A stretch of DNA of 64,000 nt from Candidatus Accumulibacter cognatus (GCA_013414765.1 CP058708.1:2103553-2167552), one strand, 5' to 3'; shown: positions 17,893 through 27,952, counted from the stretch's first letter. Numbers and translations: made by a program. The notes: a model not told the origin generated them from the letters alone.

Positions 17893-17914
17893 ATTCCGGC
17901 GTACCAGCCGGAAT
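17893..17914 (+). promoter_or_regulatory. Stem-loop after the asparaginase gene
   Basis: ATTCCGGC at 17893-17900 pairs with GCCGGAAT at 17907-17914 around a six-base loop. There is no T-run. The arm resembles the ATTCCGG arm of the hairpin after gltI, so the two may be related repeats or transcript-processing sites within the unit. Confidence 0.4.
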
Positions 17915-17923
17915 GCGGAGGGA

Positions 17924-17974
17924 AACGGTCATGATTATCATGATCGGGGAGTGTCTGAAGTAGCCATGACCGTT
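17924..17974 (+). promoter_or_regulatory. Inverted repeat with embedded palindrome upstream of gltJ
   Basis: AACGGTCATG at 17924-17933 is repeated in inverted form, CATGACCGTT, at 17965-17974, ending four bases before the gltJ ribosome site (GGAGAAGC). Overlapping the left arm is a 15-bp palindrome, TCATGATTATCATGA, at 17929-17943. The long repeat could fold in mRNA and control gltJ translation; the palindrome could be an operator for a dimeric regulator. Nothing in the window identifies the protein. Confidence 0.45.
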
Positions 17975-17987
17975 AGGAGAAGCATCG

Positions 17988-18725
17988 ATGGGTTACAACT
18001 GGAACTGGGGAATCTTTCTGCAGCCGACGGCAACGGGTGACGATACCTATCTCGGCTGGATGTTCTACGGCTTCAAGATGACCATCGCCCTGTCGCTGTC
18101 GGCCTGGCTGATCGCGCTGGCGCTTGGCGCTGTGGTCGGCGTCCTGCGGACGGTCCCGAACAAGTGGCTGTCGGGGCTGGCCACGGCCTACGTCGAAATT
18201 TTTCGCAACATCCCGCTGCTGGTGCAACTCTTCCTCTGGTATTTCGTGATGCCCGAGCTGCTGCCCGAGGCCCTCGGCAACGCCTTCAAGCAGACCAACC
18301 CGATCATGCAGCAGTTTCTTGCCTCGATGGTCTGCCTGGCGCTGTTCACCAGCGCGCGCGTCGCTGAACAGGTGCGTTCGGGGATCAATTCGCTGCCGCC
18401 GGGACAGAAAAACGCCGGCTTGGCGATGGGCTTCACCTTGCCGCAGACTTATCGCTATGTGATGTTGCCGATGGCGGTGCGTTTGATCGTGCCGCCGCTG
18501 ACCTCGGAGTTTCTGAACATTTTCAAGAACTCGGCCGTATGTTCGACAATCGGCCTGCTGGAACTGGCCGCCCAGGGCCGGCAACTGGTGGATTACACGG
18601 CGCAGCCCTACGAGTCGTTCATCGCGGTGACGATCGCCTACCTGCTGATCAATGTGGTGGTGATGTTCGGCATGCGCTGGGTGGAAGAGCATGTGCGCGT
18701 CCCCGGCTATCTTGGAGGCAAGTGA
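17988..18725 (+). CDS. gltJ: Glutamate/aspartate ABC transporter permease
   Basis: A 245-residue inner-membrane permease of the HisMQ type. It starts [14 protein letters not shown], the family N-terminus, and has about five membrane segments, including [20 protein letters not shown] and [19 protein letters not shown]. The ATPase-contacting EAA loop is seen around [20 protein letters not shown]. It pairs with GltK to form the channel used by GltI-bound Glu or Asp. A TAGGAGAAGC ribosome site precedes the ATG. It is separated from gltK by one base and clearly cotranscribed with it and gltL. Confidence 0.94.
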   Translation: MGYNWNWGIFLQPTATGDDTYLGWMFYGFKMTIALSLSAWLIALALGAVVGVLRTVPNKWLSGLATAYVEIFRNIPLLVQLFLWYFVMPELLPEALGNAFKQTNPIMQQFLASMVCLALFTSARVAEQVRSGINSLPPGQKNAGLAMGFTLPQTYRYVMLPMAVRLIVPPLTSEFLNIFKNSAVCSTIGLLELAAQGRQLVDYTAQPYESFIAVTIAYLLINVVVMFGMRWVEEHVRVPGYLGGK

Positions 18726-18726
18726 G

Positions 18727-19407
18727 ATGCATGAATTCGACTGGTCTTCGATTCCCAATGCGCTGCCTTTTCTCTGGGAGGGCATGAAGATTTCCCTCAA
18801 GATCACGGTCAGCGCGGTGATTTTCGGGATTGTCTGGGGCACCCTGCTGGCACTGATGCGCCTCTCGCCGGTCAAGCCGCTGTCATGGTTCGCGGCTGGC
18901 TACGTGAATCTTTTCCGGGCCATTCCGCTGGTCATGGTGTTGTTGTGGTTTTTTCTGATCGTGCCGCATCTGCTGGAAAGCCTCTTCGGCTTCCCGCGTG
19001 GTTCGGACATGCGCCTTTCCTCGGCGATTGCCGGTTTTGCGCTGTTCGAGGCGGCTTACTACTCGGAGATCATTCGTGCCGGTATCCAGTCGGTTCCGAA
19101 AGGCCAGATGGGTGCCGCCAGCGCGCTCGGCATGACCTACGGCCAGGCGATGCGCCTGGTGGTGCTGCCGCAGGCTTTCCGCAACATGGTTCCCCTGCTG
19201 CTGACACAGGGAATCATCCTCTTCCAGGACACCTCGCTGGTCTATGTTTCAGCCTTGGCCGACTTCTTCGGCGCCGCCTACAAGGTTGGTGACCGTGACG
19301 GGCGCCTGGTCGAGTTGCTGCTCTTTGCCGGTGCTGTTTATTTCGTGATCTGCTTCACCGCGTCGCGAATCGTTCGCTACTACCAGAACAAGCTGAAGAC
19401 GGCCTGA
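18727..19407 (+). CDS. gltK: Glutamate/aspartate ABC transporter permease
   Basis: A 226-residue HisMQ-type permease and partner of GltJ. The ATG at 18727 is preferred to one at 18691 because GGAGGCAAGTG lies immediately before it and the protein then begins [20 protein letters not shown], the usual start. Membrane helices include [20 protein letters not shown] and [20 protein letters not shown]. The EAA loop is [20 protein letters not shown]. It sits between gltJ and gltL in a tight operon. Confidence 0.94.
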   Translation: MHEFDWSSIPNALPFLWEGMKISLKITVSAVIFGIVWGTLLALMRLSPVKPLSWFAAGYVNLFRAIPLVMVLLWFFLIVPHLLESLFGFPRGSDMRLSSAIAGFALFEAAYYSEIIRAGIQSVPKGQMGAASALGMTYGQAMRLVVLPQAFRNMVPLLLTQGIILFQDTSLVYVSALADFFGAAYKVGDRDGRLVELLLFAGAVYFVICFTASRIVRYYQNKLKTA

Positions 19408-19440
19408 TGCCGCTTGCAGCCATGAATCGAGGAGACTTTC

Positions 19441-20169
19441 GTGATTACGATGAACAAGGTGAGCAAGCATTACGGTTCCTTCCATGTCCTCTCTGACTGC
19501 ACGACGCAGGTGCACAAGGGCGAAGTCATCGTCGTCTGTGGCCCGTCTGGTTCGGGCAAGTCGACACTGATCAAGTGTGTCAATGGCCTCGAACCCTTTC
19601 AGAGTGGCGAAATCATCGTCAATGGCGTGTCCGTCGGCGATCCGAAAACCAACCTTGCCAAGCTGCGCTCGACGGTGGGCATGGTTTTCCAGAATTTCGA
19701 ACTCTTTCCGCACATGAGTATCATCGATAACCTGGCCATTGCCCAGACCAAGGTGCTCGGGCGTACCCAGGAGCTGGCGCGCGAGAAGGGTTTCAAGTTG
19801 CTCGATCGGGTCGGCCTGCGTGCGCAGGCGGAGAAATATCCGGGCCAGCTTTCCGGTGGGCAGCAGCAGCGTGTGGCGATTGCCAGAGCGCTGGCCATGG
19901 ACCCGATCTGCATGCTCTTCGACGAACCGACTTCGGCGCTCGATCCGGAAATGGTCAACGAAGTGCTTGACGTGATGACCGAGCTGGCACAGGAGGGAAT
20001 GACCATGATGTGCGTCACGCACGAGATGGGCTTTGCCAAACGCGTCGCCAACCGGGTGATCTTCATGGATCAGGGCCGTATCGTCGAGGACGACAGCAAG
20101 GAGGCTTTTTTCGAACACGCTCGTTCGGAGCGAGCACAACAGTTTTTGGCCAAGATTCTGCACCATTGA
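19441..20169 (+). CDS. gltL: Glutamate/aspartate ABC transporter ATP-binding protein
   Basis: A 242-residue ABC ATPase powering GltIJK. The Walker A is [15 protein letters not shown] near residue 33, the Q-loop is [13 protein letters not shown], the signature is [18 protein letters not shown] and the Walker B is [15 protein letters not shown], with the switch His in [13 protein letters not shown]. The GTG at 19441 is used because GAGGAG lies six bases upstream; an ATG at 19450 is the alternative. It is the last transporter gene, 90 bp before the glutamate dehydrogenase gene on the same strand. Confidence 0.95.
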   Translation: MITMNKVSKHYGSFHVLSDCTTQVHKGEVIVVCGPSGSGKSTLIKCVNGLEPFQSGEIIVNGVSVGDPKTNLAKLRSTVGMVFQNFELFPHMSIIDNLAIAQTKVLGRTQELAREKGFKLLDRVGLRAQAEKYPGQLSGGQQQRVAIARALAMDPICMLFDEPTSALDPEMVNEVLDVMTELAQEGMTMMCVTHEMGFAKRVANRVIFMDQGRIVEDDSKEAFFEHARSERAQQFLAKILHH

Positions 20170-20259
20170 GTACCGTCTGACTCAGGGCCTGCCTGGAGTG
20201 GTGCAGGCGTCAGTGGCCAGCAAGGCGATACCCGATCGATTCGAGAGAAGGAGAACGGC

Positions 20260-23200
20260 ATGGCACTGATCAGCGAGTCTACCCACAACCTGCGCCGCAA
20301 TCTGCGCGAAATCGCCGAGCAGCAGCACCTTTCGGCGCGCATCGGCGAATTCCTCGATGGCTACTTCGTCGATGTGGAATTGGGCAGCGCCACGGACGCG
20401 AGTCCCGAAGAGCTTCTCGGGGCGGCTGTCCAGCATTTCCGGTTGGGCGAGGTGCGCGCGCCGAAACAAGCCACGGCCGCTCTCTATACTCCGGATTTTG
20501 ACCGGCATGGCTGGCACTCTCCGCATACCGTGATCGATGTCGTCACCGACGACATGCCGTTTCTGGTCGATTCGATCACCATGCTGGTGTACCACCATGG
20601 ACTGGTGATCCATCGTTTGCTGCATCCACTGCTGGGCGCCGAGCGCGATGTCGATGGCAGGCTGCAGGCCACGCGGCCGCGTGGCGCTGCCGGCAGTCGG
20701 CCGGAGTCCTGGATCCACCTCGAGATCGATCGCATTGGCGAGGCCGGACTGATCGATACCCTGCATCAGGAAATTCTGGGCGTGCTCGCCGACGTGCGCG
20801 CGGCCGTCGAAGATGGCCCGAAGATGCACGAGCGCATGCGCGAAGCACACACCGAGATGACAGCCGTGACGCTTGCCGAGGCCGACGAAGCTGCGGCGTA
20901 TCTGGCCTGGATCGCCGCCAACAATTTTGTCTTTCTCGGTTATGCCGATTACCAGGTGGCCGTCGGCGACAGCAAACTCGCGCGCGTTGCCGGCAGCGGA
21001 CTCGGTATTCTCCGAAGCGCCGATCATCCCCGCTTTGGCCATTGCCTGGCGGGAATTCCCGGCGCCGTCGCGGAACTGGCCAGAGATCCCCTGCCCGTAA
21101 TTCTGGTCAAGGCGGATGCGCGCTCGACGGTTCATCGCTCGGCCTACCTTGATTTCATTGCCGCCAAGCGTTATGACGCCGATGGCAATATCGTCGGATT
21201 ACGTGCTTTCGTCGGCCTCTACACGGCGCACGTCTACCATGTGGCGGCAACCGATGCACCGCTGCTGCGACGCAAGATTGCCGCTGTACGGGAAGATCTC
21301 GGCTTCCTGCCTCGCAGCCATCGCGACAAGACCCTGCTCAATGTCCTTGAAACCTATCCGCGTGACGAGTTGATCGAAATCGCTCACCAGGATCTGGTCC
21401 GTATCGCTAGCGGCATCGTCTCATTACACGAGCGCGAACAGGTGCGCATCTTTCTGCGCGACGACGCCTGGGGGCGCTATGTTTCGGCGATCGTTTATAT
21501 GCCGCGCGACCGTTTCGACACCACCATCCGTGAGCGCATCTCTGCGCTCCTTCATGAAAGCCTCGCTGCCGAGCGCGTCGACTATTTTGTCATGCTCGGC
21601 GAGTCGCGGCTGGCTCGTCTGCATTTCATCGCCCGTACGCCGGTCGGTACCAACTACCGCTACGATGCCGACGCGATCGAAAGGCAGGTGGCGCGCATCG
21701 TGCGCGGCTGGGCCGAAGAACTGAAACAGAATCTCGTCGGGCACTATGGCGAGGAGCGCGGCAACAGCCTGTTGCGTCGCTATTCGCTGGAACTGCCGCT
21801 ATCGTACCAGGAGCGGGTCACACCGGCTTCCGCGGTGTCCGACCTCGAGCGACTGGAAGCCGCCGAGCAGAGTGGCCGTGTCGAAGTGAAGCTGAGCGCA
21901 GCCCAGGGCGACGATGGCTCACACCAGCACCTGAAACTGTTCCGTCGCGGCAGGCCGCGACCGCTGTCGGCGATTCTGCCGGTCTTGGAGAACATGGGAC
22001 TGACGGTACTCTCCGAACAGCCGTTCAGCCTGCCCAGAAGCGACCTGCACATTGCCGACTTCGCAGTGCGCCTGCCGCAGGCTGCGGCACTGGATGACGA
22101 AACGACCCGGCGATCCTTCATCGACCTGCTCGAGAACCTGTTCCGCGACCAGGCCGAGAACGACGGTTTCAATCGCCTGGTCCTGCTGGCGGGTCTCGAC
22201 GGGCGGCAGATCAGCATCCTGCGTGCCTACAGCCGTTACCTGCGGCAAGCCGGTTTGCCGTTCAGCCAGACCTATGTGCAGCGCTGTCTGGCGACGCATT
22301 TCCGGATAACGCGGGCGCTGGTCGACCTGTTCGAGGCACTCTTTTCTCCGGCAGCAGACGAGGCACGTGCCAGGGCGTTTTCCGATGAAGTCAGCACGGC
22401 CTTGTTGCAAGTCAGCAATCCTGATGATGATCGCATTCTTTCTGCGCTGCAGACGGTCATTGAGGCAACGCTGCGGACGAACGCCTATCAATCGGGTCAT
22501 GACGGCCAGCCCAAGAGTTACCTGTCTTTCAAGTTCTCGTCAAGAGACATCCCTTTTCTGCCCGCGCCGGCGCCGCTCTACGAAATCTTCGTCTACAACG
22601 AGCGGGTCGAGGGCGTGCACCTGCGCGGTGCGCGGGTGGCGCGCGGAGGCCTGCGCTGGTCCGACCGCATGGAAGACTTCCGCACCGAGGTGCTCGGTCT
22701 GGTCAAGGCGCAGATGGTGAAGAATGCAGTGATCGTTCCGCTGGGGTCGAAAGGGGGGTTCGTCTGCAAACGCCTGCCGGCGGCTGGCGAACGGGAAGCC
22801 TTGCAGGCCGAGGGAATTGCCTGTTATTCGACCTTCATCCGTGGCCTGCTCGACCTGACCGACAACCTGGTCGACGGTCAGGTCGTGCCGCCGAATGGCG
22901 TGCGCCGTCGCGATGGCGACGACCCCTATCTGGTCGTCGCTGCCGACAAGGGGACTGCAACCTTCTCGGACATCGCCAACAGCATTGCCATCGAGTATGG
23001 CTTCTGGCTTGGTGATGCCTTTGCCTCGGGCGGCTCGGTCGGTTACGACCACAAGAAAATGGCCATCACCGCCCGAGGTGCATGGGAAGCTATCAAGCGG
23101 CACTTCCGGGAAATCGGTCTGGATACGCAGACGCAGCCGTTCACCGTCGTTGGGATTGGCGACATGTCCGGCGACGTTTTCGGTAATGGCATGTTGCTCT

Positions 23201-24933
23201 CTTCAGAAATCCGGCTGCTGGCCGCCTTCGATCACCGGCATATCTTCCTCGACCCGAACCCGGACCCAGCGCGCAGCTTTGCCGAGCGGCAACGTCTCTT
23301 TGCGCTGCCGCGGTCTTCGTGGGCGGACTACGATCCGGCGCTGATTTCCGAGGGCGGCGGCGTGTGGTCGCGAACGGCCAAGTCGATCCCGTTGTCACCC
23401 GAGCTGCGCGCGTGGCTGGGCAGCACTGCCAGCCAGATGACTCCCCCCGAACTGATCAAGGCCCTGCTGCAGGCGCCGGTGGACCTGCTCTATAACGGTG
23501 GCATCGGAACCTACGTCAAGGCCAGCTCCCAGAGCCATCAGGAAGCCAATGATCGCGGCAACGACATTCTGCGGGTCGACGCTAGCCAGCTCAAGGCACG
23601 GGTAATCGGCGAAGGCGGCAACCTCGGCTTGACGCAGAAGGGGCGCATCGAGTTTGCGCTCAATGGCGGCCGGATATTCACCGACGCAATCGACAACTCG
23701 GCCGGTGTCGATTGCTCCGACCACGAGGTCAACATCAAGATCCTGCTGGCCGGGCTGATCAGGCGTGGCGACATGACCGGCAAGCAGCGTGACGCGCTGC
23801 TCGCCTCGATGACCGACGCGGTCGCGTCACTGGTCCTTGCCGACAACTATCAGCAGACGCAGGCGATTGCCCTCGAAGCGGCAGCCGGAGCAAGTCTGAT
23901 CGAGGTGCATGGCCGTTTGATTCGCCACCTGGAGGCCCGCGGTTCCCTGCACCGCGGCATCGAATTCTTGCCCGACGATAAGGGCCTTGCCGAACGCGCG
24001 CAGCAGAAGCGCGGCCTGACCGCACCGGAGATCGCGGTGCTCCTGGCCTATGCCAAGATAGCGCTCAAGGAAATCCTCCTGGCGTCGAGTCTGCCCGACA
24101 GCGAAGACATGCATCAATTGCTGGTAGCCTACTTCCCTGCACCCCTGCTCGTACGTTGCCGAGAACTGCTGCCTGCGCATCCTCTAAGGCGCGACATCAT
24201 CGCCACGCAACTCGTCAATCGTCTGGTGAATCGCATGGGAACGACCTTTGTTTTGCAGCTCGGTGACGAAACCGGCGCCTCGGCGGCGCAGGTGGCAGGT
24301 GCGTGGTATGCCGCCAGCAGCGTGCTCGACGCCGAAACGCTGTGGCAGGAGATCGAGTCGCTGGATCTGATCATCGACGCCACCCGGCAACTGGCGTTGA
24401 TGACCGGGTTGCGGGCGATGCTGGCGGCGGCGACGCAGCTGGTACTGACGCAGCATCTGCGAGGTACTCGCATTGCCCAGTTGATGACCGAATACGGCAG
24501 TGCCGTCGTCGCAACCATCGACCGCATTCGTCAGGGCAGAAACGGTGCAGTTGCCATCACCGCGTTGATCGACGAGCGTGCTACGATCGTGGCAGCGTTC
24601 GAGCGGGTGAATCTGACGCGCGCCTGTGGCTACCCGTTGGACGACGTGACTGAAGCACTCGCCGTTCTCGAAGGGCAAATCGATCTGGACTGGCTGGCCG
24701 CTGCCGTCTCCCACCTGCCAGCCGGAAACCGCTGGCAGGCGAGGGCCCGCGCGCAGCTCGGCGGCGAGCTGGCCAGTCTTCGGCAGCACCTCCTGCGACA
24801 GTTTCTCGGCGGCAGCCTGCCGGCCACCACGGAAGCCAGCTCGGTACTCAATGAACTGAAGGGCAATGAGCCACAGGATCTGGCGATGCTTTCGGCGGGA
24901 CTGGCGGAGATCAGGCGGCTGCTCGTCGTCTGA
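20260..24933 (+). CDS. gdhB: NAD-specific glutamate dehydrogenase, large type
   Basis: A 1557-residue GDH of the 180-kDa class, which converts glutamate to 2-oxoglutarate and ammonia with NAD. The long N-terminal half carries ACT-like regulatory segments (TVIDVVTDDMPFLVDSITML). The catalytic domain begins near residue 780 (LRGARVARGGLRWSDRMEDF, VPLGSKGGFVCKRLP), and the nucleotide-binding part includes VVGIGDMSGDVFGNGML and ARVIGEGGNLGLTQKGR. Length is normal for the class. GAGAAGGAG precedes the ATG. Its place after ansB-gltJKL suggests it burns the imported glutamate. It has no internal stops. Confidence 0.95.
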   Translation: MALISESTHNLRRNLREIAEQQHLSARIGEFLDGYFVDVELGSATDASPEELLGAAVQHFRLGEVRAPKQATAALYTPDFDRHGWHSPHTVIDVVTDDMPFLVDSITMLVYHHGLVIHRLLHPLLGAERDVDGRLQATRPRGAAGSRPESWIHLEIDRIGEAGLIDTLHQEILGVLADVRAAVEDGPKMHERMREAHTEMTAVTLAEADEAAAYLAWIAANNFVFLGYADYQVAVGDSKLARVAGSGLGILRSADHPRFGHCLAGIPGAVAELARDPLPVILVKADARSTVHRSAYLDFIAAKRYDADGNIVGLRAFVGLYTAHVYHVAATDAPLLRRKIAAVREDLGFLPRSHRDKTLLNVLETYPRDELIEIAHQDLVRIASGIVSLHEREQVRIFLRDDAWGRYVSAIVYMPRDRFDTTIRERISALLHESLAAERVDYFVMLGESRLARLHFIARTPVGTNYRYDADAIERQVARIVRGWAEELKQNLVGHYGEERGNSLLRRYSLELPLSYQERVTPASAVSDLERLEAAEQSGRVEVKLSAAQGDDGSHQHLKLFRRGRPRPLSAILPVLENMGLTVLSEQPFSLPRSDLHIADFAVRLPQAAALDDETTRRSFIDLLENLFRDQAENDGFNRLVLLAGLDGRQISILRAYSRYLRQAGLPFSQTYVQRCLATHFRITRALVDLFEALFSPAADEARARAFSDEVSTALLQVSNPDDDRILSALQTVIEATLRTNAYQSGHDGQPKSYLSFKFSSRDIPFLPAPAPLYEIFVYNERVEGVHLRGARVARGGLRWSDRMEDFRTEVLGLVKAQMVKNAVIVPLGSKGGFVCKRLPAAGEREALQAEGIACYSTFIRGLLDLTDNLVDGQVVPPNGVRRRDGDDPYLVVAADKGTATFSDIANSIAIEYGFWLGDAFASGGSVGYDHKKMAITARGAWEAIKRHFREIGLDTQTQPFTVVGIGDMSGDVFGNGMLLSSEIRLLAAFDHRHIFLDPNPDPARSFAERQRLFALPRSSWADYDPALISEGGGVWSRTAKSIPLSPELRAWLGSTASQMTPPELIKALLQAPVDLLYNGGIGTYVKASSQSHQEANDRGNDILRVDASQLKARVIGEGGNLGLTQKGRIEFALNGGRIFTDAIDNSAGVDCSDHEVNIKILLAGLIRRGDMTGKQRDALLASMTDAVASLVLADNYQQTQAIALEAAAGASLIEVHGRLIRHLEARGSLHRGIEFLPDDKGLAERAQQKRGLTAPEIAVLLAYAKIALKEILLASSLPDSEDMHQLLVAYFPAPLLVRCRELLPAHPLRRDIIATQLVNRLVNRMGTTFVLQLGDETGASAAQVAGAWYAASSVLDAETLWQEIESLDLIIDATRQLALMTGLRAMLAAATQLVLTQHLRGTRIAQLMTEYGSAVVATIDRIRQGRNGAVAITALIDERATIVAAFERVNLTRACGYPLDDVTEALAVLEGQIDLDWLAAAVSHLPAGNRWQARARAQLGGELASLRQHLLRQFLGGSLPATTEASSVLNELKGNEPQDLAMLSAGLAEIRRLLVV

Positions 24934-25098
24934 AGCGGTTGGCGGGCAGGAAACACAGCAATCCAGCCTGCCGGTACTGCCGTCCGACATGGCTGCAAAC
25001 CGCGCCAGTACGATAACATACGCACAAGCACAACAGTTCCAATCCATTGCCGCCTGCATGACCTCCTTTGCCCAATTTCATCATCGGTTCGGCCAGAC

Positions 25099-25866
25099 AT
25101 GAAAATTGCCTCGTGGAATGTCAACTCACTCAAGGTCCGCCTGCCGCAACTGCTCGCATGGCTGGCAGACCAGCAACCAGACGTTGTTTGCCTGCAGGAA
25201 ACCAAACTTCAGGACCAGGACTTCCCGAGTCAGGAAATCGCAGCCCTGGGCTATCAGGCCGTTTTCTCTGGACAGAAAACGTACAACGGTGTTGCCCTGC
25301 TGACGCGAGAAACGCCGACGGATATCGTTGTCGGCAATCCGCTCTACCCAGATGAGCAGAAACGCCTGCTGGCTTTGACAGTCAGCGGCATCAGCGTGGT
25401 TTGCGCCTACGTCCCGAATGGACAAGCCGTTGGCAGTGACAAGTATGCTTACAAGCTAGAGTGGCTGGATGCCCTCGCCAAATGGATCTCCGAAAAACTC
25501 GACACCAATCCTCAACTGATCCTGGCCGGCGATTTCAACATTGCACCGGATGACCGGGACGTATACGACCCGGTGGCCTGGGCCGGGCAGATCCTGTGTT
25601 CGGAGCCTGAACGTGCCGCTTTACAGCGTTTGCTGAGTCTCGGCCTGATGGACAGTTTTCGCCTCTTCGCGCAAGCCGACAAGAGTTTCTCCTGGTGGGA
25701 CTACAGGATGCTCGCTTTTCAGAAAAACCGGGGGCTGCGGATCGACCACATCCTGTTGTCCAGACCCCTCGCCGATCGCTGCAGGGGCGCCGCAATCAAC
25801 CGGGAAGTACGAAAACTCGAACGGCCGTCGGATCACGCACCGGTCACTGCTGTATTGGCTGACTGA
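25099..25866 (+). CDS. xthA: Exodeoxyribonuclease III
   Basis: A 255-residue EEP-fold nuclease: exonuclease III and apurinic/apyrimidinic endonuclease in base excision repair. Motifs are MKIASWNVNSLKVRLPQL, VVCLQETKLQDQDFP with the metal-binding Glu, LILAGDFNIAPDDRDVYDP, LRIDHILLSRPL and the catalytic ERPSDHAPVTAVL. Length fits the XthA class. The 165-bp gap after gdhB contains no clear promoter, so it may have its own weak one. Its TGA overlaps the ATG of a Crp/Fnr relic by one base. Confidence 0.94.
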   Translation: MKIASWNVNSLKVRLPQLLAWLADQQPDVVCLQETKLQDQDFPSQEIAALGYQAVFSGQKTYNGVALLTRETPTDIVVGNPLYPDEQKRLLALTVSGISVVCAYVPNGQAVGSDKYAYKLEWLDALAKWISEKLDTNPQLILAGDFNIAPDDRDVYDPVAWAGQILCSEPERAALQRLLSLGLMDSFRLFAQADKSFSWWDYRMLAFQKNRGLRIDHILLSRPLADRCRGAAINREVRKLERPSDHAPVTAVLAD

Positions 25867-26115
25867 TGCCCACGATTCCGGAAAAGCTGCCGCACGCACC
25901 ACTGGCGCTCTATCCAGCGCTGCGCTCCATTCCGAGCGAGCGGTTGGCTGTAGTATGCCAGTGCATGGTCATCCCGTCGGCTGGTGCGCAGGTATTCAAG
26001 GAAAGTCGGAACTGCCTGTGATTTCCACTGCTTCTCGCCGGCACCATCCGGGTGGCGAAGCGCACGGCCAGCAGACGGGAGATAGTCCTTTTCAGAGTCG
26101 AACCGGGTGGCTCAT
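25866..26115 (+). pseudogene. Crp/Fnr-family regulator, N-terminal relic
   Basis: Overlapping the xthA stop, an ATG at 25866 opens LALYPALRSIPSERLAVVCQ and PSAGAQVFKESRNCL, then a TGA at 26019-26021. The same frame goes on with FPLLLAGTIRVAKRTASRRE and IVLFRVEPGGSCL, the standard cyclic-nucleotide-binding-fold core of Crp/Fnr regulators. Homology stops near 26110, where it runs into the 3' end of rsmA on the other strand. The second half of the sensor domain and the helix-turn-helix are missing. It is a truncated, stop-containing gene, probably joined to rsmA by a deletion. Confidence 0.7.
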
Positions 26116-26939
26116 GCCTCAACGGTCGAGGTCAGGTCGGCAGCTTTACTGTAGCACGCCGTCTTGAGGCTGTTGGCTAGGCGGATGTAGTCGTCAACCG
26201 ATAGATCCTCGGCCCGACAGGCGGGTGAAATTCCAAGCACTGCCAGCAGTGAATCGTCGACCAGGCCCCTGAGACTGTTGCGCAACATCTTGCGTCGCTG
26301 TGCGAAGGCCGTCGACACCAGCCTGGCGAACAGGGGGGCGTCGATCGCCGACAATGCTGCTGCTGGGCGCGGAATCAGACGCACGATCGCCGAGTGTACC
26401 TTTGGCACGGGATCGAACGCCTCCGGTGGGACGTCAAGCAGCCTGTGCATCACGAATCGGTATTGCAGCATCACCGACAAGCGTCCGAATTCGCCACTGC
26501 CGGGTACCGCGACCATGCGCTCGACGACTTCCTTCTGCAGCATGAAGTGCATATCGCGCACGCAGTTGCCAAAGCCGGCAAGGTGAAAAAGGAGCGGAGT
26601 CGAGATGTTGTAAGGAAGATTTCCAACGACGCGCAGGCCGGTGCCTGCAGCGTCGGCTAACTCACCGAAGGCGAATGCCAGCGCATCGCCCGCATGCACC
26701 GTCAGTTTCTCGGACGTATACGCTTGCAGCAGCCAGATGATGATATCGCGATCGATCTCGACCACATGTAGATGGTCGAGCCGTCTCAAGAGCGGGCCTG
26801 TCAAGGCGCCCAGGCCGGGACCAATCTCAACGAGCAGATCGTCTCGCTGTACCGCCAGCAGATCGACGAAGTCCGTTATGATCTGCTGATCAACCAGAAA
26901 ATTCTGGCCAAAGCGCTTGCGCGCGATAGGCGGCCTCAT
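26112..26939 (-). CDS. rsmA: 16S rRNA dimethyladenosine transferase RsmA (KsgA)
   Basis: A 275-residue SAM-dependent methyltransferase that dimethylates A1518 and A1519 of 16S rRNA late in 30S assembly. Motifs: RKRFGQNFLVDQQIITDFVD at the N-terminus, SAM-binding LVEIGPGLGALTGPLL, the acidic HVVEIDRDII, and catalytic VVGNLPYNISTPLL. The helical C-terminal domain includes AFAQRRKMLRNSLRGLV. It is the last gene of lptD-surA-pdxA-rsmA, four bases after pdxA, an order conserved in many proteobacteria. Confidence 0.95.
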   Translation of the reverse strand: MRPPIARKRFGQNFLVDQQIITDFVDLLAVQRDDLLVEIGPGLGALTGPLLRRLDHLHVVEIDRDIIIWLLQAYTSEKLTVHAGDALAFAFGELADAAGTGLRVVGNLPYNISTPLLFHLAGFGNCVRDMHFMLQKEVVERMVAVPGSGEFGRLSVMLQYRFVMHRLLDVPPEAFDPVPKVHSAIVRLIPRPAAALSAIDAPLFARLVSTAFAQRRKMLRNSLRGLVDDSLLAVLGISPACRAEDLSVDDYIRLANSLKTACYSKAADLTSTVEA

Positions 26940-26943
26940 TCGA

Positions 26944-27948
26944 TCAGCCTTTGCGGTTGGCTCTCTTGACCATCTCGATCGTATGCTCGATGGCTACCAA
27001 CAGGCTCCCGGGATCCGCTTGCCCGCTGCCAGCGAGTTCGAGCGCAGTCCCATGATCAACCGACGTGCGGATGATCGGCAGTCCCAGAGTGACGTTGATC
27101 CCGTGACCAAAACTCGCATACTTGAGCGCCGTCAGTCCTTGGTCGTGATACATTGCCAGAACGCAGTCACCGCGTGCCAGCACCGGCGGCGAGAACATCG
27201 TATCGGCCGGCAGTGGCCCAAGCAGAGTCATGTCTTCTTCGGCCCTCAGCCTGTCAAGCACCGGGATGATCACGTCGATCTCTTCGCGGCCCAAGTAGCC
27301 TCCTTCACCAGCATGCGGATTGAGGCCGGCAACCAGGATGCGTGGCCTAGCAATGCCATATTTGCTCCCCATCTCGCGATGCAGAATGCGCAGCGTTTCG
27401 GCAATCGCGACTTCGGTCACGGCAGCCGGCACATCCTTGAGGGGCAGATGCGTCGTCACCAAGGCGACACGCAGACCTCCTCCGGCCAACATCATCACCA
27501 CCCGAGGTGTTCCCGTTCGCTCGGCCAGGTATTCGGTATGGCCGGTGAAGTGAATTCCGGCGTCGTTGATCACCCCCTTATGCACCGGTGCGGTAACCAT
27601 CGCAGAAAATTCTCCGGACAGGCATCCGGCAAGTGCGCGATCGAGCAGCGCTAGCACGTACGGAGAATTGGCTGGAGCCAGCCGACCTGGATGGGCATCG
27701 ATCGCCAAGGGCAGGTGAAGAATCTCCAGTGTACCTGCTTGCGGCGGCAGCGAAGGATCCCAATCGCGCAAGTCGCCGGGCAGATTCAGCAGCTCCGCCC
27801 TCGCAGCAAGCAGCGAACGATCTGCGAGAATGACGATGCGTGCAGGAAACGGTCGTTCACGCGCGCGCTCAAGCAGGCGCAAGCAGATCTCCGGGCCGAC
27901 GCCGGCCGGTTCGCCAGCCGTGACGGCCAGTACGGGCAAAGACGCCAT
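26944..27948 (-). CDS. pdxA: 4-hydroxythreonine-4-phosphate dehydrogenase
   Basis: A 334-residue PdxA for the DXP-dependent vitamin B6 route. It starts MASLPVLAVTAGEPAGVGPE. Metal and substrate residues lie in FTGHTEYLAERTG, LVTTHLPLKDVPAAV and LAMYHDQGLTALKY, with AGLNPHAGEGGYLGREE between. The ATG at 27948 lies four bases past the surA stop with GAAGG just upstream, which decides the start over in-frame ATGs at 27963 and 28077 that fall inside surA. The gene is part of the surA operon. Confidence 0.95.
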   Translation of the reverse strand: MASLPVLAVTAGEPAGVGPEICLRLLERARERPFPARIVILADRSLLAARAELLNLPGDLRDWDPSLPPQAGTLEILHLPLAIDAHPGRLAPANSPYVLALLDRALAGCLSGEFSAMVTAPVHKGVINDAGIHFTGHTEYLAERTGTPRVVMMLAGGGLRVALVTTHLPLKDVPAAVTEVAIAETLRILHREMGSKYGIARPRILVAGLNPHAGEGGYLGREEIDVIIPVLDRLRAEEDMTLLGPLPADTMFSPPVLARGDCVLAMYHDQGLTALKYASFGHGINVTLGLPIIRTSVDHGTALELAGSGQADPGSLLVAIEHTIEMVKRANRKG

Positions 27949-27952
27949 GCGC

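Noticed and set aside
24934..25098. Terminator after gdhB
   Set aside because: GGCAGG and CCTGCC can pair over 16 nt but the stem is short and lacks a T-run.
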